Shown: positions 40,295 through 47,964 of the stretch, piece after piece
How positions within the stretch are numbered: the first letter of the stretch is position 1
Layout: each line of letters starts with the position of its first letter
Source of the DNA: Ignavibacteriota bacterium
GTDB lineage: Bacteria > Bacteroidota > Ignavibacteria > Palsa-1295
Assembly (NCBI GenBank): GCA_003151825.1
Contig: PLYO01000045.1
Coordinates: 59,109 to 107,072 of the forward strand
Direction of reading: 5' to 3'
DNA length: 47,964 nt
The notes under the pieces: model-generated
What the model was told of the DNA's origin: nothing
The model's database searches: none
The model's input: only the letters and a program-made list of their open reading frames with translations
Position numbers and translations under genes: made by a program

Positions 40295-42325
40295 ATGCCT
40301 CAATCCGTGAATTCCTACCCCCTCCTCGACACCATCGACACCCCCGCCGATCTTCGCACGCATCCCGTGAGCGATCTCGAAGCCATTTGCGCGGACGTGC
40401 GCGAGTATCTCATCGATAGCATCGCCCAAACCGGCGGGCATTTTGGCGCGGGATTGGGCGTCGTCGAGTTGACGGTCGCGCTGCATTACGCGCTTAATAC
40501 GCCGACGGATAAGCTCGTCTGGGATGTCGGGCATCAGGCGTATCCGCACAAAATTTTAACGGGAAGGAAAGATCGCCTCGCAACCATTCGCCAAAAGGAC
40601 GGCCTCGCGCCATTTTTGAAGCGCGAAGAGAGCGAGTACGATGTGTTCGGCGCCGGACATGCTTCGACCTCTATCAGCGCGGCGCTCGGCATTGTGGCCG
40701 CGCGCGATTACAATGGCGAGAACTATAAAGTCGCCGCCGTGATCGGAGATGGTTCCATGACGGGAGGCATCGCATACGAAGCGCTGAACAATTGCGGGAT
40801 GCTGAAGAAGGACATTCTCGTCATCCTGAACGACAACCGCATGTCCATCGCGCCGAATGTGTGGGCGCTACACGAATATTTCAATACGCTCATCACGAAC
40901 CGGGCGGTTCGCAAAATCAAGGATCAGGTTTGGGACAAGCTCGGCGGCCACGATCTGCTGCGCTCGGCGGGCGCGAAGCTCGTCGATGGCATGAAGGCCG
41001 TCATGACGCCGGGCATGATGTTCGAATCTTTGGGATTCAAATATTTCGGCCCGATCCACGGGCACGATGTGGTGAAGCTTGTCGAGATGCTCGAATTTTT
41101 GAAGTCTCAAAGCGGGCCGCTGCTGCTGCACGTCATCACCGAAAAAGGGCACGGCTACGCGCCGGCGGAGTCCCATGTACAGAAATATCACGCCGCCTCC
41201 GGCGCGTTCGATAAGATCACCGGCGCGGCCATTGCAAAGCCTGTTACCGCGCCGCAGCCTCCGGAATATACAAAAGTATTCGGCAAAGCGATGGTCGAAA
41301 TTTGCAAGATGAATCCGAAGGTCGTTGGCATTACCGCCGCCATGCCGGACGGAACCGGACTCAACATCCTGCAAAAAGAAGTTCCAGATAAATTTTTCGA
41401 CGTCGGTATTGCGGAGCAGCACGCCGTCACCTTCGCCGCCGGCCTGGCGACGGAGGGAATGATTCCTGTCTGCGCGATTTACTCCACGTTCCTTCAGCGC
41501 GCGTTCGATCAGATTATCCACGATGTCGCGCTGCAAAAACTTCCCGTCGTGTTTGCGCTGGACCGCGCCGGACTTGTCGGCGCCGATGGCCCCACGCATC
41601 ACGGCGCATTCGATCTTTCCTACCTCCGGCTCATCCCGAACATGACCATCATGGTTCCCAAGGACGAGCAGGAACTTAGAGACATGCTGTTCACGGCAAC
41701 AACACCCCCCTCACCCGGCCTCTCCCCCAAGGGGGAGAGGAGTAGGGAAGAAAAATTCCTCTCCCCCCTGGGGGAGAGGTTAGGTGAGGGGGACGTGAAA
41801 GGCCCCATTGCCATTCGCTACCCGCGCGGCACGGGCATCGGCGTGCCCTTAGCGGACGAAGGCTTCCGCCCGCTGCCCATCGGGCAGGGCGAAATGATGC
41901 GCGATGGCAGTGACGCCGTGATTATCGGCGTGGGACCTATTTTATACGAAGCGATCAAAGCCGCGGAAGATTTGGAGCGGGAAGGAATGTCCGTGGCCGT
42001 AGCAAACGCGCGCTTCGTCAAACCGCTGGACGCCGCATTGCTCGACGCGCTCGCCGTGCGATTCAAGCATATCATTACGATTGAAGAAAATGTCGTTGCC
42101 GGTGGGTTTGGCAGTGCGGTAGCGGAATTCCTCGCGGAACGAAAAAACCTTCATCCCTCATCCTTCATCCCTCATCCTTTCCTCATCGGTCTTCCCGACC
42201 GCTTCATCGAGCACGGCGCGCCGGCAGGACTACTCGCCGATTGCGGCCTCACCCGCGAAGGCATCCGCGACCGAGTCCGGGATTGCGTCCTCGCCGGACG
42301 AATGGCTGAACAGACCGCCGCATAG
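40295..42325 (+). CDS. dxs: 1-deoxy-D-xylulose-5-phosphate synthase
   Basis: 676 residues, TPP-dependent first enzyme of the MEP isoprenoid pathway (pyruvate + glyceraldehyde-3-phosphate to DXP). Motifs in order are GGHFGAGLGVVELTVALH, the TPP motif GDGSMTGG (from residue ~151) to ILNDN, FFDVGIAEQHAVTFAAGLA and DRAGLVGADGPTHHG. The protein is longer than the usual ~630 because of two repeat-derived segments: ~residues 471-499 (PPSPGLSPKGER, then SPLGERLGEG) and ~residues 619-629 (HPSSFIPHP). A terminator follows at 42428. Confidence 0.96.
   Translation: MPQSVNSYPLLDTIDTPADLRTHPVSDLEAICADVREYLIDSIAQTGGHFGAGLGVVELTVALHYALNTPTDKLVWDVGHQAYPHKILTGRKDRLATIRQKDGLAPFLKREESEYDVFGAGHASTSISAALGIVAARDYNGENYKVAAVIGDGSMTGGIAYEALNNCGMLKKDILVILNDNRMSIAPNVWALHEYFNTLITNRAVRKIKDQVWDKLGGHDLLRSAGAKLVDGMKAVMTPGMMFESLGFKYFGPIHGHDVVKLVEMLEFLKSQSGPLLLHVITEKGHGYAPAESHVQKYHAASGAFDKITGAAIAKPVTAPQPPEYTKVFGKAMVEICKMNPKVVGITAAMPDGTGLNILQKEVPDKFFDVGIAEQHAVTFAAGLATEGMIPVCAIYSTFLQRAFDQIIHDVALQKLPVVFALDRAGLVGADGPTHHGAFDLSYLRLIPNMTIMVPKDEQELRDMLFTATTPPSPGLSPKGERSREEKFLSPLGERLGEGDVKGPIAIRYPRGTGIGVPLADEGFRPLPIGQGEMMRDGSDAVIIGVGPILYEAIKAAEDLEREGMSVAVANARFVKPLDAALLDALAVRFKHIITIEENVVAGGFGSAVAEFLAERKNLHPSSFIPHPFLIGLPDRFIEHGAPAGLLADCGLTREGIRDRVRDCVLAGRMAEQTAA
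41707..41791. repeat. CCCTCACC...CTCTCCCCC inverted pair in dxs
   Basis: Left arm CCCCTCACCCGGCCTCTCCC (then CCAAGGGGGAGAGG), right arm CCTCTCCCCCCTGGGGGAGA (then GGTTAGGTGAGGGG). Each arm contains its own hairpin and the two are inverted to each other. A different family from the DUF559 terminus but of the same build. Confidence 0.92.
42149..42182. repeat. TCATCCC/TCATCCT heptad repeat in dxs
   Basis: TTCATCCCTCATCCTTCATC then CCTCATCCTTTCCTC: 7-bp units like those at 6396-6472, but without an inverted partner. Encodes LHPSSFIPHPF near the C-terminus of Dxs. Confidence 0.75.
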
Positions 42326-42344
42326 CAAACCCAGTCCGCCTGCG

Positions 42345-42385
42345 CTGACCCCGTAAGTCCCATCTGTCCTAATAGTCCCACCCGG
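42345..42385. repeat. GTCCCATC heptad-like repeat after dxs
   Basis: GACCCCGTAAGTCCCATCTG, then TCCTAATAGTCCCA. A relative of the repeat at 29525-29595 in the phage module. Lies between the dxs stop and its terminator. Confidence 0.5.
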
Positions 42386-42427
42386 CTCCTCGGGGCGGAT
42401 TTATGCATTTTGCGCCAAAAATTTATT

Positions 42428-42458
42428 GCCCAAATCAGCCTGATTTCGGGCTTTTTTT
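42428..42458 (+). terminator. Rho-independent terminator of dxs
   Basis: Stem GCCCAAATCAG with CTGATTTCGGGC (one bulge) and 7 T. It lies 100 nt after the dxs stop and before the start of the T9SS gene, whose long in-frame upstream extension (to 42410) would run through it; this supports ATG 42560. Confidence 0.85.
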
Positions 42459-42559
42459 ATTTTTCATCATTTTTTTTTGTAACCCGAGCGACCTTGTGCG
42501 CTTTACTATTAGGAGTTGCCCGCAAGCATCTCCCAAATACGCTTATTCCCATTCAAAAA

Positions 42560-45196
42560 ATGAAAAAACTTCTTCTGCTTTCCGCGATTCTTACCGTCAC
42601 CTTCGGCTCGGCCCGCGCCCAGCTAACGAGCACCGTTACTTCCCAAAAACACGACCCCGCGTTTTCGATGGGACGGGATTTTTGGTTTGCATTCCCCTCG
42701 AACGACTGGGGAACGAACGAGGGCGGGAAATACATGCGCATTTATATTACTTCCACAAAAAATACGACCGCCTACGTAACGTCGGAGGGCCAGACGACCG
42801 CCGTGCCGGTCGGAGCCTATAAGGTCGGGAGCTTCAGAGTCCCCGAATTTTGGGAAATGGAATCGAGCGGCATCGTCGAGAATAAGGGCATTCATGTCTA
42901 TGATACTAATGCCGATCTCTCGGTCTATTTCATATCCGATGATGCGTACACCTCCGATGGATCCTACGTCATTCCGACCATCGGCTGGGGCACCGATTAT
43001 GTCGTGGCCGCGTATGGATCGCTCATCGAAGGCTCTGGGCAGCAATACGATGAACCCTCCGAGTGTGTCATCGTTGCAAACGAGGACCATACCGTGGTCG
43101 AGCTTACTCCTTCGTGCGATTGCCGTAAATGCCCGAGCGGAAACGACATGGGCGATGCCAATTCGACTATCGTAGTCTTTCCGGCTGGACATAAGTTCAG
43201 TGACACGCTCAATCGCGGGCAATCCCTGCAGCTCATGCCCGTGAAGGCAACAGGCCTGAACGGCTTCGATCTTACCGGAACGATTATTCACTCGAACAAT
43301 CCCATCGGCATGATCGGCGGCTCGATGCAGCCGGATATTCCGAACGGCGTTCCCTATGCCGATTTCGCGTGCGAAATGATTCCTCCAGTCCGCACATGGG
43401 GCGAAACCTACTATGCGACGAGCTTCTATCAGCCGGCCAACAGCACCGATGATAGTGCCCTTTATTTATTCATTGCGTCCAAGGCGGGGCAGATCATTCA
43501 TCGCCAGACGTGTACCGATACCCCAATTGTCGAATGCACAATTCCCAATCAATATGGCATCTTTTGGGATGAACTTCCGCTCAGGCAAAAGTTCTGGAGC
43601 AGCGCGCCGTTTCTCGTTGTCTCCTATATCAATAGTGCGAACTACCCGACTGGCAACACCAACGGCAAGGGCGATCCCGCGGAGACGAATATTAATCCGC
43701 GGGAAGGATTTACAAAAACAGTCATATTTCAAACGCCCCAAGCCATCGGTAATATCATACCTTATTATAATTACGCCAATATTACCGTCAATGTGAAGGA
43801 CGCGCAGAAGACGCTCTTCGATGGAAAAGGCGTCAGTGGTATTCCCGCGCAGTGTCTCGATAGCAACTGGGAAATATTTACGGTGCCTAATATCGCGTCG
43901 GGCGCGCATACCGTAACTGGCGACGATTCCGGCGTCGGTGTCTATATCTATGGCTATGGTTATGACGAGAGTTATGCGTGGTCAAGCCCCGGCCTCGTCT
44001 CGACCTTTCAATCGCCGGATTCCACGCCGCCGGTTGCAACAGTTTTCGCAAACTGCGCGAGTGGCAGCGTCGTCATTTCGGATACCGGAACCCTTGCCTC
44101 GAAGCTTGACGAGGTCCGGTTGGACACCGCCTTCAACATGACCTACAAACCCGACACCTCATGGAGCGATGGGAGCGAGAGGGCTTCGACCTCCTATAAT
44201 TTCTTTGTCGGCGATCCGACGAAACCGGCGTACCTGCAAGTCTCCGCATTCGATTATGCGGGCAATCGCACGACGATCACGACCGCTTATTCACCGTTCG
44301 GCGTTGTGATCCAGCCGCCGCTGCAAAATCTCGAACTTTGGGTTTCCGGAAATCCGCCAAACATCGCATACGATACTATCGTCAACTCCGGACAAGAGCC
44401 ACTCATTCTTACCGGGCTTCATCTGCTTTATGGCAATCGCGGATTTTCGATTTTCGATAGCATAGGCGGCCCGCTCGATCTCTCCCCACTCCCGCCGGGC
44501 GGCCGAAGGCTGATTCAAATTCAGTTCGAAGGACTGAAAGCGCCGACAGCGGTCGATAGTATTATCGTTGGTGGTGATTGCCAATCGGTTGGAAGCGGTG
44601 CAGTCATCGGGAGGCTCGGCCCGGATTTTATCGCGTTCGGCGGCAGCTTCGATACCTGCCTTGTCGGCACGTACAAAACGCTTGAACTTGTGGGGGTCCG
44701 CGACACCTCTTCTATCTATTACGTCACGATCGACAGCATCTGGTCGGACAATCCTGTTTTTTTCTACAATAGTTCACTTCCGGTCGTGTCCCCACTCCAA
44801 ACGCAGCTTTTCCCAGTGACATTCGCTCCTACCGCGCCGATACCGTACAACGGAAATCTTTTTATTCGCGTCACTGGCGAGGAGGTGGTCTCCGTCCCGC
44901 TTTCCGGTATCGGATACACGGCAAGCGCGGATGTCTTTGTGGCCACAAATCCGACATCCCAAGCTTCTGTCATTGCGATGGACGATGGCCGTTCGCTCGA
45001 AATAATCCTTCCCGGCGAAATGGCGGTTCCGGCCAACTTCGAATTGGTGAATGTGCTGGGCCAGAACGTGCTGCGCGCTGCACTCACAGGCGAGAACCCA
45101 ACAATAGATGCCAGCGGGCTTCCGCGCGGGGTGTATTTCTATCGGCTCACGGTGGGTAGCGGAAGCCAGAGCGGGAAGGTTATGCTGGGAGAATAA
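42560..45196 (+). CDS. T9SS-secreted IgGFc-binding-like surface protein, paralog 1
   Basis: About 878 residues from ATG 42560. Signal peptide to SARAQ. The N-terminal ~440 residues match the IgGFc-binding N-terminal-like domain of Bacteroidota surface proteins: FSMGRDFWFAFPSN, DGSYVIPTIGWGTDYVVAAYGS, HSNNPIGMIGGSMQPDIP and WGETYYATSF. Beta-sandwich modules follow. The C-terminus (FELVNVLGQNVLRAAL, ASGLPRGVYFYRLTVG, KVMLGE) is a T9SS type A sorting domain. A tandem paralog follows at 45348. Probably cell-surface adhesin-like; ligand unknown. Confidence 0.85.
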   Translation: MKKLLLLSAILTVTFGSARAQLTSTVTSQKHDPAFSMGRDFWFAFPSNDWGTNEGGKYMRIYITSTKNTTAYVTSEGQTTAVPVGAYKVGSFRVPEFWEMESSGIVENKGIHVYDTNADLSVYFISDDAYTSDGSYVIPTIGWGTDYVVAAYGSLIEGSGQQYDEPSECVIVANEDHTVVELTPSCDCRKCPSGNDMGDANSTIVVFPAGHKFSDTLNRGQSLQLMPVKATGLNGFDLTGTIIHSNNPIGMIGGSMQPDIPNGVPYADFACEMIPPVRTWGETYYATSFYQPANSTDDSALYLFIASKAGQIIHRQTCTDTPIVECTIPNQYGIFWDELPLRQKFWSSAPFLVVSYINSANYPTGNTNGKGDPAETNINPREGFTKTVIFQTPQAIGNIIPYYNYANITVNVKDAQKTLFDGKGVSGIPAQCLDSNWEIFTVPNIASGAHTVTGDDSGVGVYIYGYGYDESYAWSSPGLVSTFQSPDSTPPVATVFANCASGSVVISDTGTLASKLDEVRLDTAFNMTYKPDTSWSDGSERASTSYNFFVGDPTKPAYLQVSAFDYAGNRTTITTAYSPFGVVIQPPLQNLELWVSGNPPNIAYDTIVNSGQEPLILTGLHLLYGNRGFSIFDSIGGPLDLSPLPPGGRRLIQIQFEGLKAPTAVDSIIVGGDCQSVGSGAVIGRLGPDFIAFGGSFDTCLVGTYKTLELVGVRDTSSIYYVTIDSIWSDNPVFFYNSSLPVVSPLQTQLFPVTFAPTAPIPYNGNLFIRVTGEEVVSVPLSGIGYTASADVFVATNPTSQASVIAMDDGRSLEIILPGEMAVPANFELVNVLGQNVLRAALTGENPTIDASGLPRGVYFYRLTVGSGSQSGKVMLGE

Positions 45197-45235
45197 CGAT
45201 GGTAGATATTTTAGCATACACGATGACCGCTCAAC

Positions 45236-45313
45236 TGTCATTCCCGCGAACGCGGGAATCCAAGCCCCGCAGTGGCACTCCATACATGGATTCCCGCGTT
45301 CGCGGGAATGACA
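45236..45313. repeat. TGTCATTCCCGCG inverted pair
   Basis: Left TGTCATTCCCGCGAACGCGG (then GAATCCA), right TGGATTCCCGCGTTCGCGGG (then AATGACA), 28-nt spacer. REP/BIME build with self-palindromic arms; same family as 17434-17487. It separates the two paralogous surface-protein genes. Confidence 0.93.
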
Positions 45314-45347
45314 AACCAAAAATTTGGAACTACATAAAAAAACGATC

Positions 45348-47964
45348 ATGAAAAAAACATGCATCTTCCTGGCTTCGGCGCTGCTGCTCGCGGCGGCGTT
45401 TCTCAACATGCCCGCCCGCGCGCAGCTAACGAGCACGATTACTTCACGATTGCACGACCCTGGATTTTCGATGGGCCGGGATTTTTGGTTTGCGCTTCCC
45501 TCGAACGAGTGGGGCGTTGTTCAGGCCGACAATACCTACATCAACATTTACATCACTTCACCAAAAAATACCACCGCATGGATAGAGGCGGGCGGCAAAC
45601 GGGACTCGGTGGGGATCAATGCCTATCACGTGGCGACCTTCAACGTGCCCGAATCGTTGGAGATGGAAACGAGCGGCATCCCCGAAAACAAGGGCATTCA
45701 TGTCTATTCGAAAGACGCCGATCTATCGGTCTATTTCGTCTCTCATCAGCCGTATAGCTCGGATGGGTCTTATGTTATTCCCACAATCGGCTGGGGCACG
45801 GATTATGTCGTGGCGGCTTACGGATCGTTCTTCCCGGACTCCGGCAGCGTTCCCGATCTCCCCTCCGAATGCACCATTGTGTCGGATAAGGACAGCACCA
45901 TTGTGAGCATTACCCCCTCGTGCAATTGCCGCGCGACGCTGGGTTACTATGCGAAGGGGACGAACTACAACTTCCGTCTCGATCGCGGTCAGTCCTTGCA
46001 ACTGATGGCCGTGAAAGCGACGGACTCAGTCCACTTCGATGTGACCGGCACGATCATCCATGCGAATTATCCCGTGGGCGTGATCGGCGGCTCGATGCAA
46101 CCGGATATTCCAAGCGGCTTTCCTTATGGAGATTTCGTTTGCGAAATGATCCCTCCCGTGCGGACGTGGGGCGAGACCTACTACGCGACAAGCTTCGCTG
46201 CGCCGCCCAACAAGCCCACTCATGATTTTGCCCGTTATTTATTCATTTCGTCCCAGCCGAATCAGATCATCAACCGTCACGATTGCGCGACGGGCAATCA
46301 TACCGTGGATACGATCCCGAAACAATATGGTATCTATTGGGATGAGCTGGCACAAGGGCAAAAGTTCTGGAGCAGCGCGCCGTTCCTCGTCGTATCCTAT
46401 ATCAATAGCGCGAGCTACCCCGATAGCGTAAACGGCATAGGCGACCCGGCGGAGGTCGTGATCCCCTCCCGCGAGCAATTTACCGACACCACCCTATTTC
46501 AGACGCCGCAAAGCGTCGCCAATATCATATCCTATACTAATTACTGCAATATTATCGTCAATGTAAAGGACGCGGGTCGCGTACTCTTCGATAATAAAAA
46601 GATCAGTGGCATTCCCTCTCAGTGTATCGACGGGATCTGGGAGATTTTTACCATTACAGGTATCTCGCCGGGAGCGCACACCATCTATGGCAGCGATTCC
46701 GGTGTCGGGCTGTATCTCTACGGCTATGGCTTCGATGAGTCCTACGCATGGTCGAGCCCGGATTTTGTGGGGACGTTTCAATCGCCGGATACGATCGCTC
46801 CGAAGGCCGATACCTTTGGGAACTGTTATACCGCGTTCGTCCGTGTGACCGATTCCGGGCTTTTGCCTGATCGTGTGGATACGCAAAGCGGGCTTGCCGA
46901 AATCCGGCTCGACTCGGCGTTTAATATGCTCTTCCATCTCGATTCGAATTGGCTCGACGGGACGGGCGCCGATACCGCCGGCTACGGCATGTCCGTCGTC
47001 GAACCGACCCAGCCGGCGATACTCAAAGTTTCGGTGTTCGATTTTGCCGGCAACCGCACGACCATCACGACGACCTACGCACAGCATTTCGCCACGATCG
47101 AGCCGCCCGTGCGAAATCTCGGGATTTACCTCCCCGGCAGCCCACCGAATATCGCTTACGATACCCTCATCAATGAAGGAGCGGCACCGTTTATTATTGA
47201 TGAACTCCATTTGAAATATGGCAATGTTGGATTTTCGCTATACGACGCTGCCGGCGGACCGCTCGATATGTCACCGCTCGCGCCGGGTGCGCGAAGGCTC
47301 ATCCAGATTCAATTCACCGACCCCAATAGCCAGCGTCAGACAGACAGCATTATTTTCGGCAGTGGCTGCCAATTGCAGTCCGTCGCGGTCATCGGCGGCG
47401 GCGGCGCGCCGGACTTTACCGTATCGAGCCAAACCTGGCCTAACGAAGTCCTTACTGTCCCGCCGACGTGCTATACGAAGACCGTCAACATCCAGAATTT
47501 TTCGAGCACGGCGATAGAAATTGACTCCGCGTGGTGGGCGGATACGGTCCATTTCAAGGCCGTCAGTGCGTTCCCGGTCCAGGTTCCGGCTTCGCCGGCA
47601 AGCGTTCCGTTCCTCATCTACTATTGCCCGGATTCCAATTCGGCAATTACGCCCAACCGCACTATAGGGAGTTGGATGAGCAAGCAAGTGGACTCGGCGG
47701 ACGGCACGCCCAGCCCGCGCTTCGACAGCCTGATCGGTTGGGCGCTTCCGCCACTCAGCGTTCAGGATGCAAATAGTCCGGCAATCCAGGCTTCTGTCAT
47801 TGCAATGGACGATGGCCGTTCGCTTGAAATAATCCTTCCCACTGGAATGACCGCGCCCGCTAATTTCGAATTAGTCAATGTGCTGGGCCAGAGCGTGCTG
47901 CGCGCTGCGTTCGGCGCGGGAACTCAAACTGTCGATGCGAGCGGGCTTCCGCGCGGGGTGTATT
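45348..47964 (+). CDS. T9SS-secreted IgGFc-binding-like surface protein, paralog 2 (cut by window end)
   Basis: At least 872 residues; the frame is open to the end of the window. Signal peptide to NMPARAQ. The N-terminal domain repeats the paralog motifs: FSMGRDFWFALPSNEW, IPTIGWGTDYVVAAYGS, IGGSMQPDIPSGFPYGD and WGETYYATSF. The middle diverges (a further beta module near TVSSQTWPNEVLTVPP is extra). The visible C-terminal part (FELVNVLGQSVLRAAF, ASGLPRGVY) is the start of the same T9SS sorting domain, so only the last ~15-20 residues should be missing. Tandem duplication of the preceding gene. Confidence 0.85.
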   Translation, partial: MKKTCIFLASALLLAAAFLNMPARAQLTSTITSRLHDPGFSMGRDFWFALPSNEWGVVQADNTYINIYITSPKNTTAWIEAGGKRDSVGINAYHVATFNVPESLEMETSGIPENKGIHVYSKDADLSVYFVSHQPYSSDGSYVIPTIGWGTDYVVAAYGSFFPDSGSVPDLPSECTIVSDKDSTIVSITPSCNCRATLGYYAKGTNYNFRLDRGQSLQLMAVKATDSVHFDVTGTIIHANYPVGVIGGSMQPDIPSGFPYGDFVCEMIPPVRTWGETYYATSFAAPPNKPTHDFARYLFISSQPNQIINRHDCATGNHTVDTIPKQYGIYWDELAQGQKFWSSAPFLVVSYINSASYPDSVNGIGDPAEVVIPSREQFTDTTLFQTPQSVANIISYTNYCNIIVNVKDAGRVLFDNKKISGIPSQCIDGIWEIFTITGISPGAHTIYGSDSGVGLYLYGYGFDESYAWSSPDFVGTFQSPDTIAPKADTFGNCYTAFVRVTDSGLLPDRVDTQSGLAEIRLDSAFNMLFHLDSNWLDGTGADTAGYGMSVVEPTQPAILKVSVFDFAGNRTTITTTYAQHFATIEPPVRNLGIYLPGSPPNIAYDTLINEGAAPFIIDELHLKYGNVGFSLYDAAGGPLDMSPLAPGARRLIQIQFTDPNSQRQTDSIIFGSGCQLQSVAVIGGGGAPDFTVSSQTWPNEVLTVPPTCYTKTVNIQNFSSTAIEIDSAWWADTVHFKAVSAFPVQVPASPASVPFLIYYCPDSNSAITPNRTIGSWMSKQVDSADGTPSPRFDSLIGWALPPLSVQDANSPAIQASVIAMDDGRSLEIILPTGMTAPANFELVNVLGQSVLRAAFGAGTQTVDASGLPRGVY

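Noticed and set aside
1..47964. tRNA, rRNA, riboswitch or attachment sites
   Set aside because: No cloverleaf with a CCA-proximal T-loop, no rRNA stretch and no flanking direct repeats of the phage module were recognisable by eye.

Overview
ORGANISM. The window looks like a chromosome fragment from the Bacteroidota/Chlorobi (FCB) branch, possibly Kapabacteria- or Ignavibacteria-like. The evidence is one intact type IX secretion (T9SS) type A C-terminal sorting domain protein plus two IgGFc-binding-like surface paralogs, Sec lipoproteins, few recognisable Shine-Dalgarno sites, a fused E1 alpha/beta dehydrogenase and an unusually high load of dispersed inverted repeats. No rRNA, tRNA or CRISPR array was seen. 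The taxon is an inference; no marker gene settles it.

LAYOUT. (1) 1-2395: minus-strand rhomboid-like pseudoprotease and a lipoprotein. (2) 2396-5158: single-chain MmeI-like (type IIL) restriction-methylation enzyme. (3) 5280-10885, minus strand: phosphate island pstS-pstC-pstA-porin-pstS2, with two Pho-box-like arrays of three 8-mers on an 11-bp period, and no pstB or phoU. (4) 11125-20815: central metabolism and envelope genes (E1 dehydrogenase fusion, 10-TM membrane protein, acyl-CoA dehydrogenase, RidA-like and RDD proteins, crotonase, alpha-glucan phosphorylase). (5) 21021-32648: a lipoprotein, then a compact HK97-type head module (two small ORFs, TerL, portal, prohead protease, capsid, head-tail connector, two unknowns, lytic transglycosylase, small membrane protein). 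It has no tail, integrase or repressor genes and is interrupted by an oppositely oriented GT-C-like glycosyltransferase. (6) 32653-33168: a 0.5-kb element with 40-nt terminal inverted repeats (39 of 40 identical) enclosing a DUF559 nuclease. (7) 33212-37510: giant T9SS protein. (8) 37744-42325: xseA, two small unknown genes, xseB, dxs. (9) 42560-47964: tandem IgGFc-binding-like surface paralogs, the second cut by the window end.

MAIN SIGNAL. Nearly every gap, and many conserved genes, contain short inverted-repeat pairs from about nine families. Some are REP/BIME-like palindromes. Others are degenerate 7-bp (heptad) repeats in long inverted arms. They are inserted without breaking the frame in glgP (three times), dxs (twice), the E1 linker (twice), portal, prohead protease, capsid and the rhomboid-like gene, and they supply new C-termini or stop codons to several others. 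One family is identical to the terminal repeats of the DUF559 element, which makes that small nuclease a candidate mobilising partner. This DUF559/inverted-repeat pairing, with frame-tolerant insertion, is my best candidate for an undescribed system in the window.
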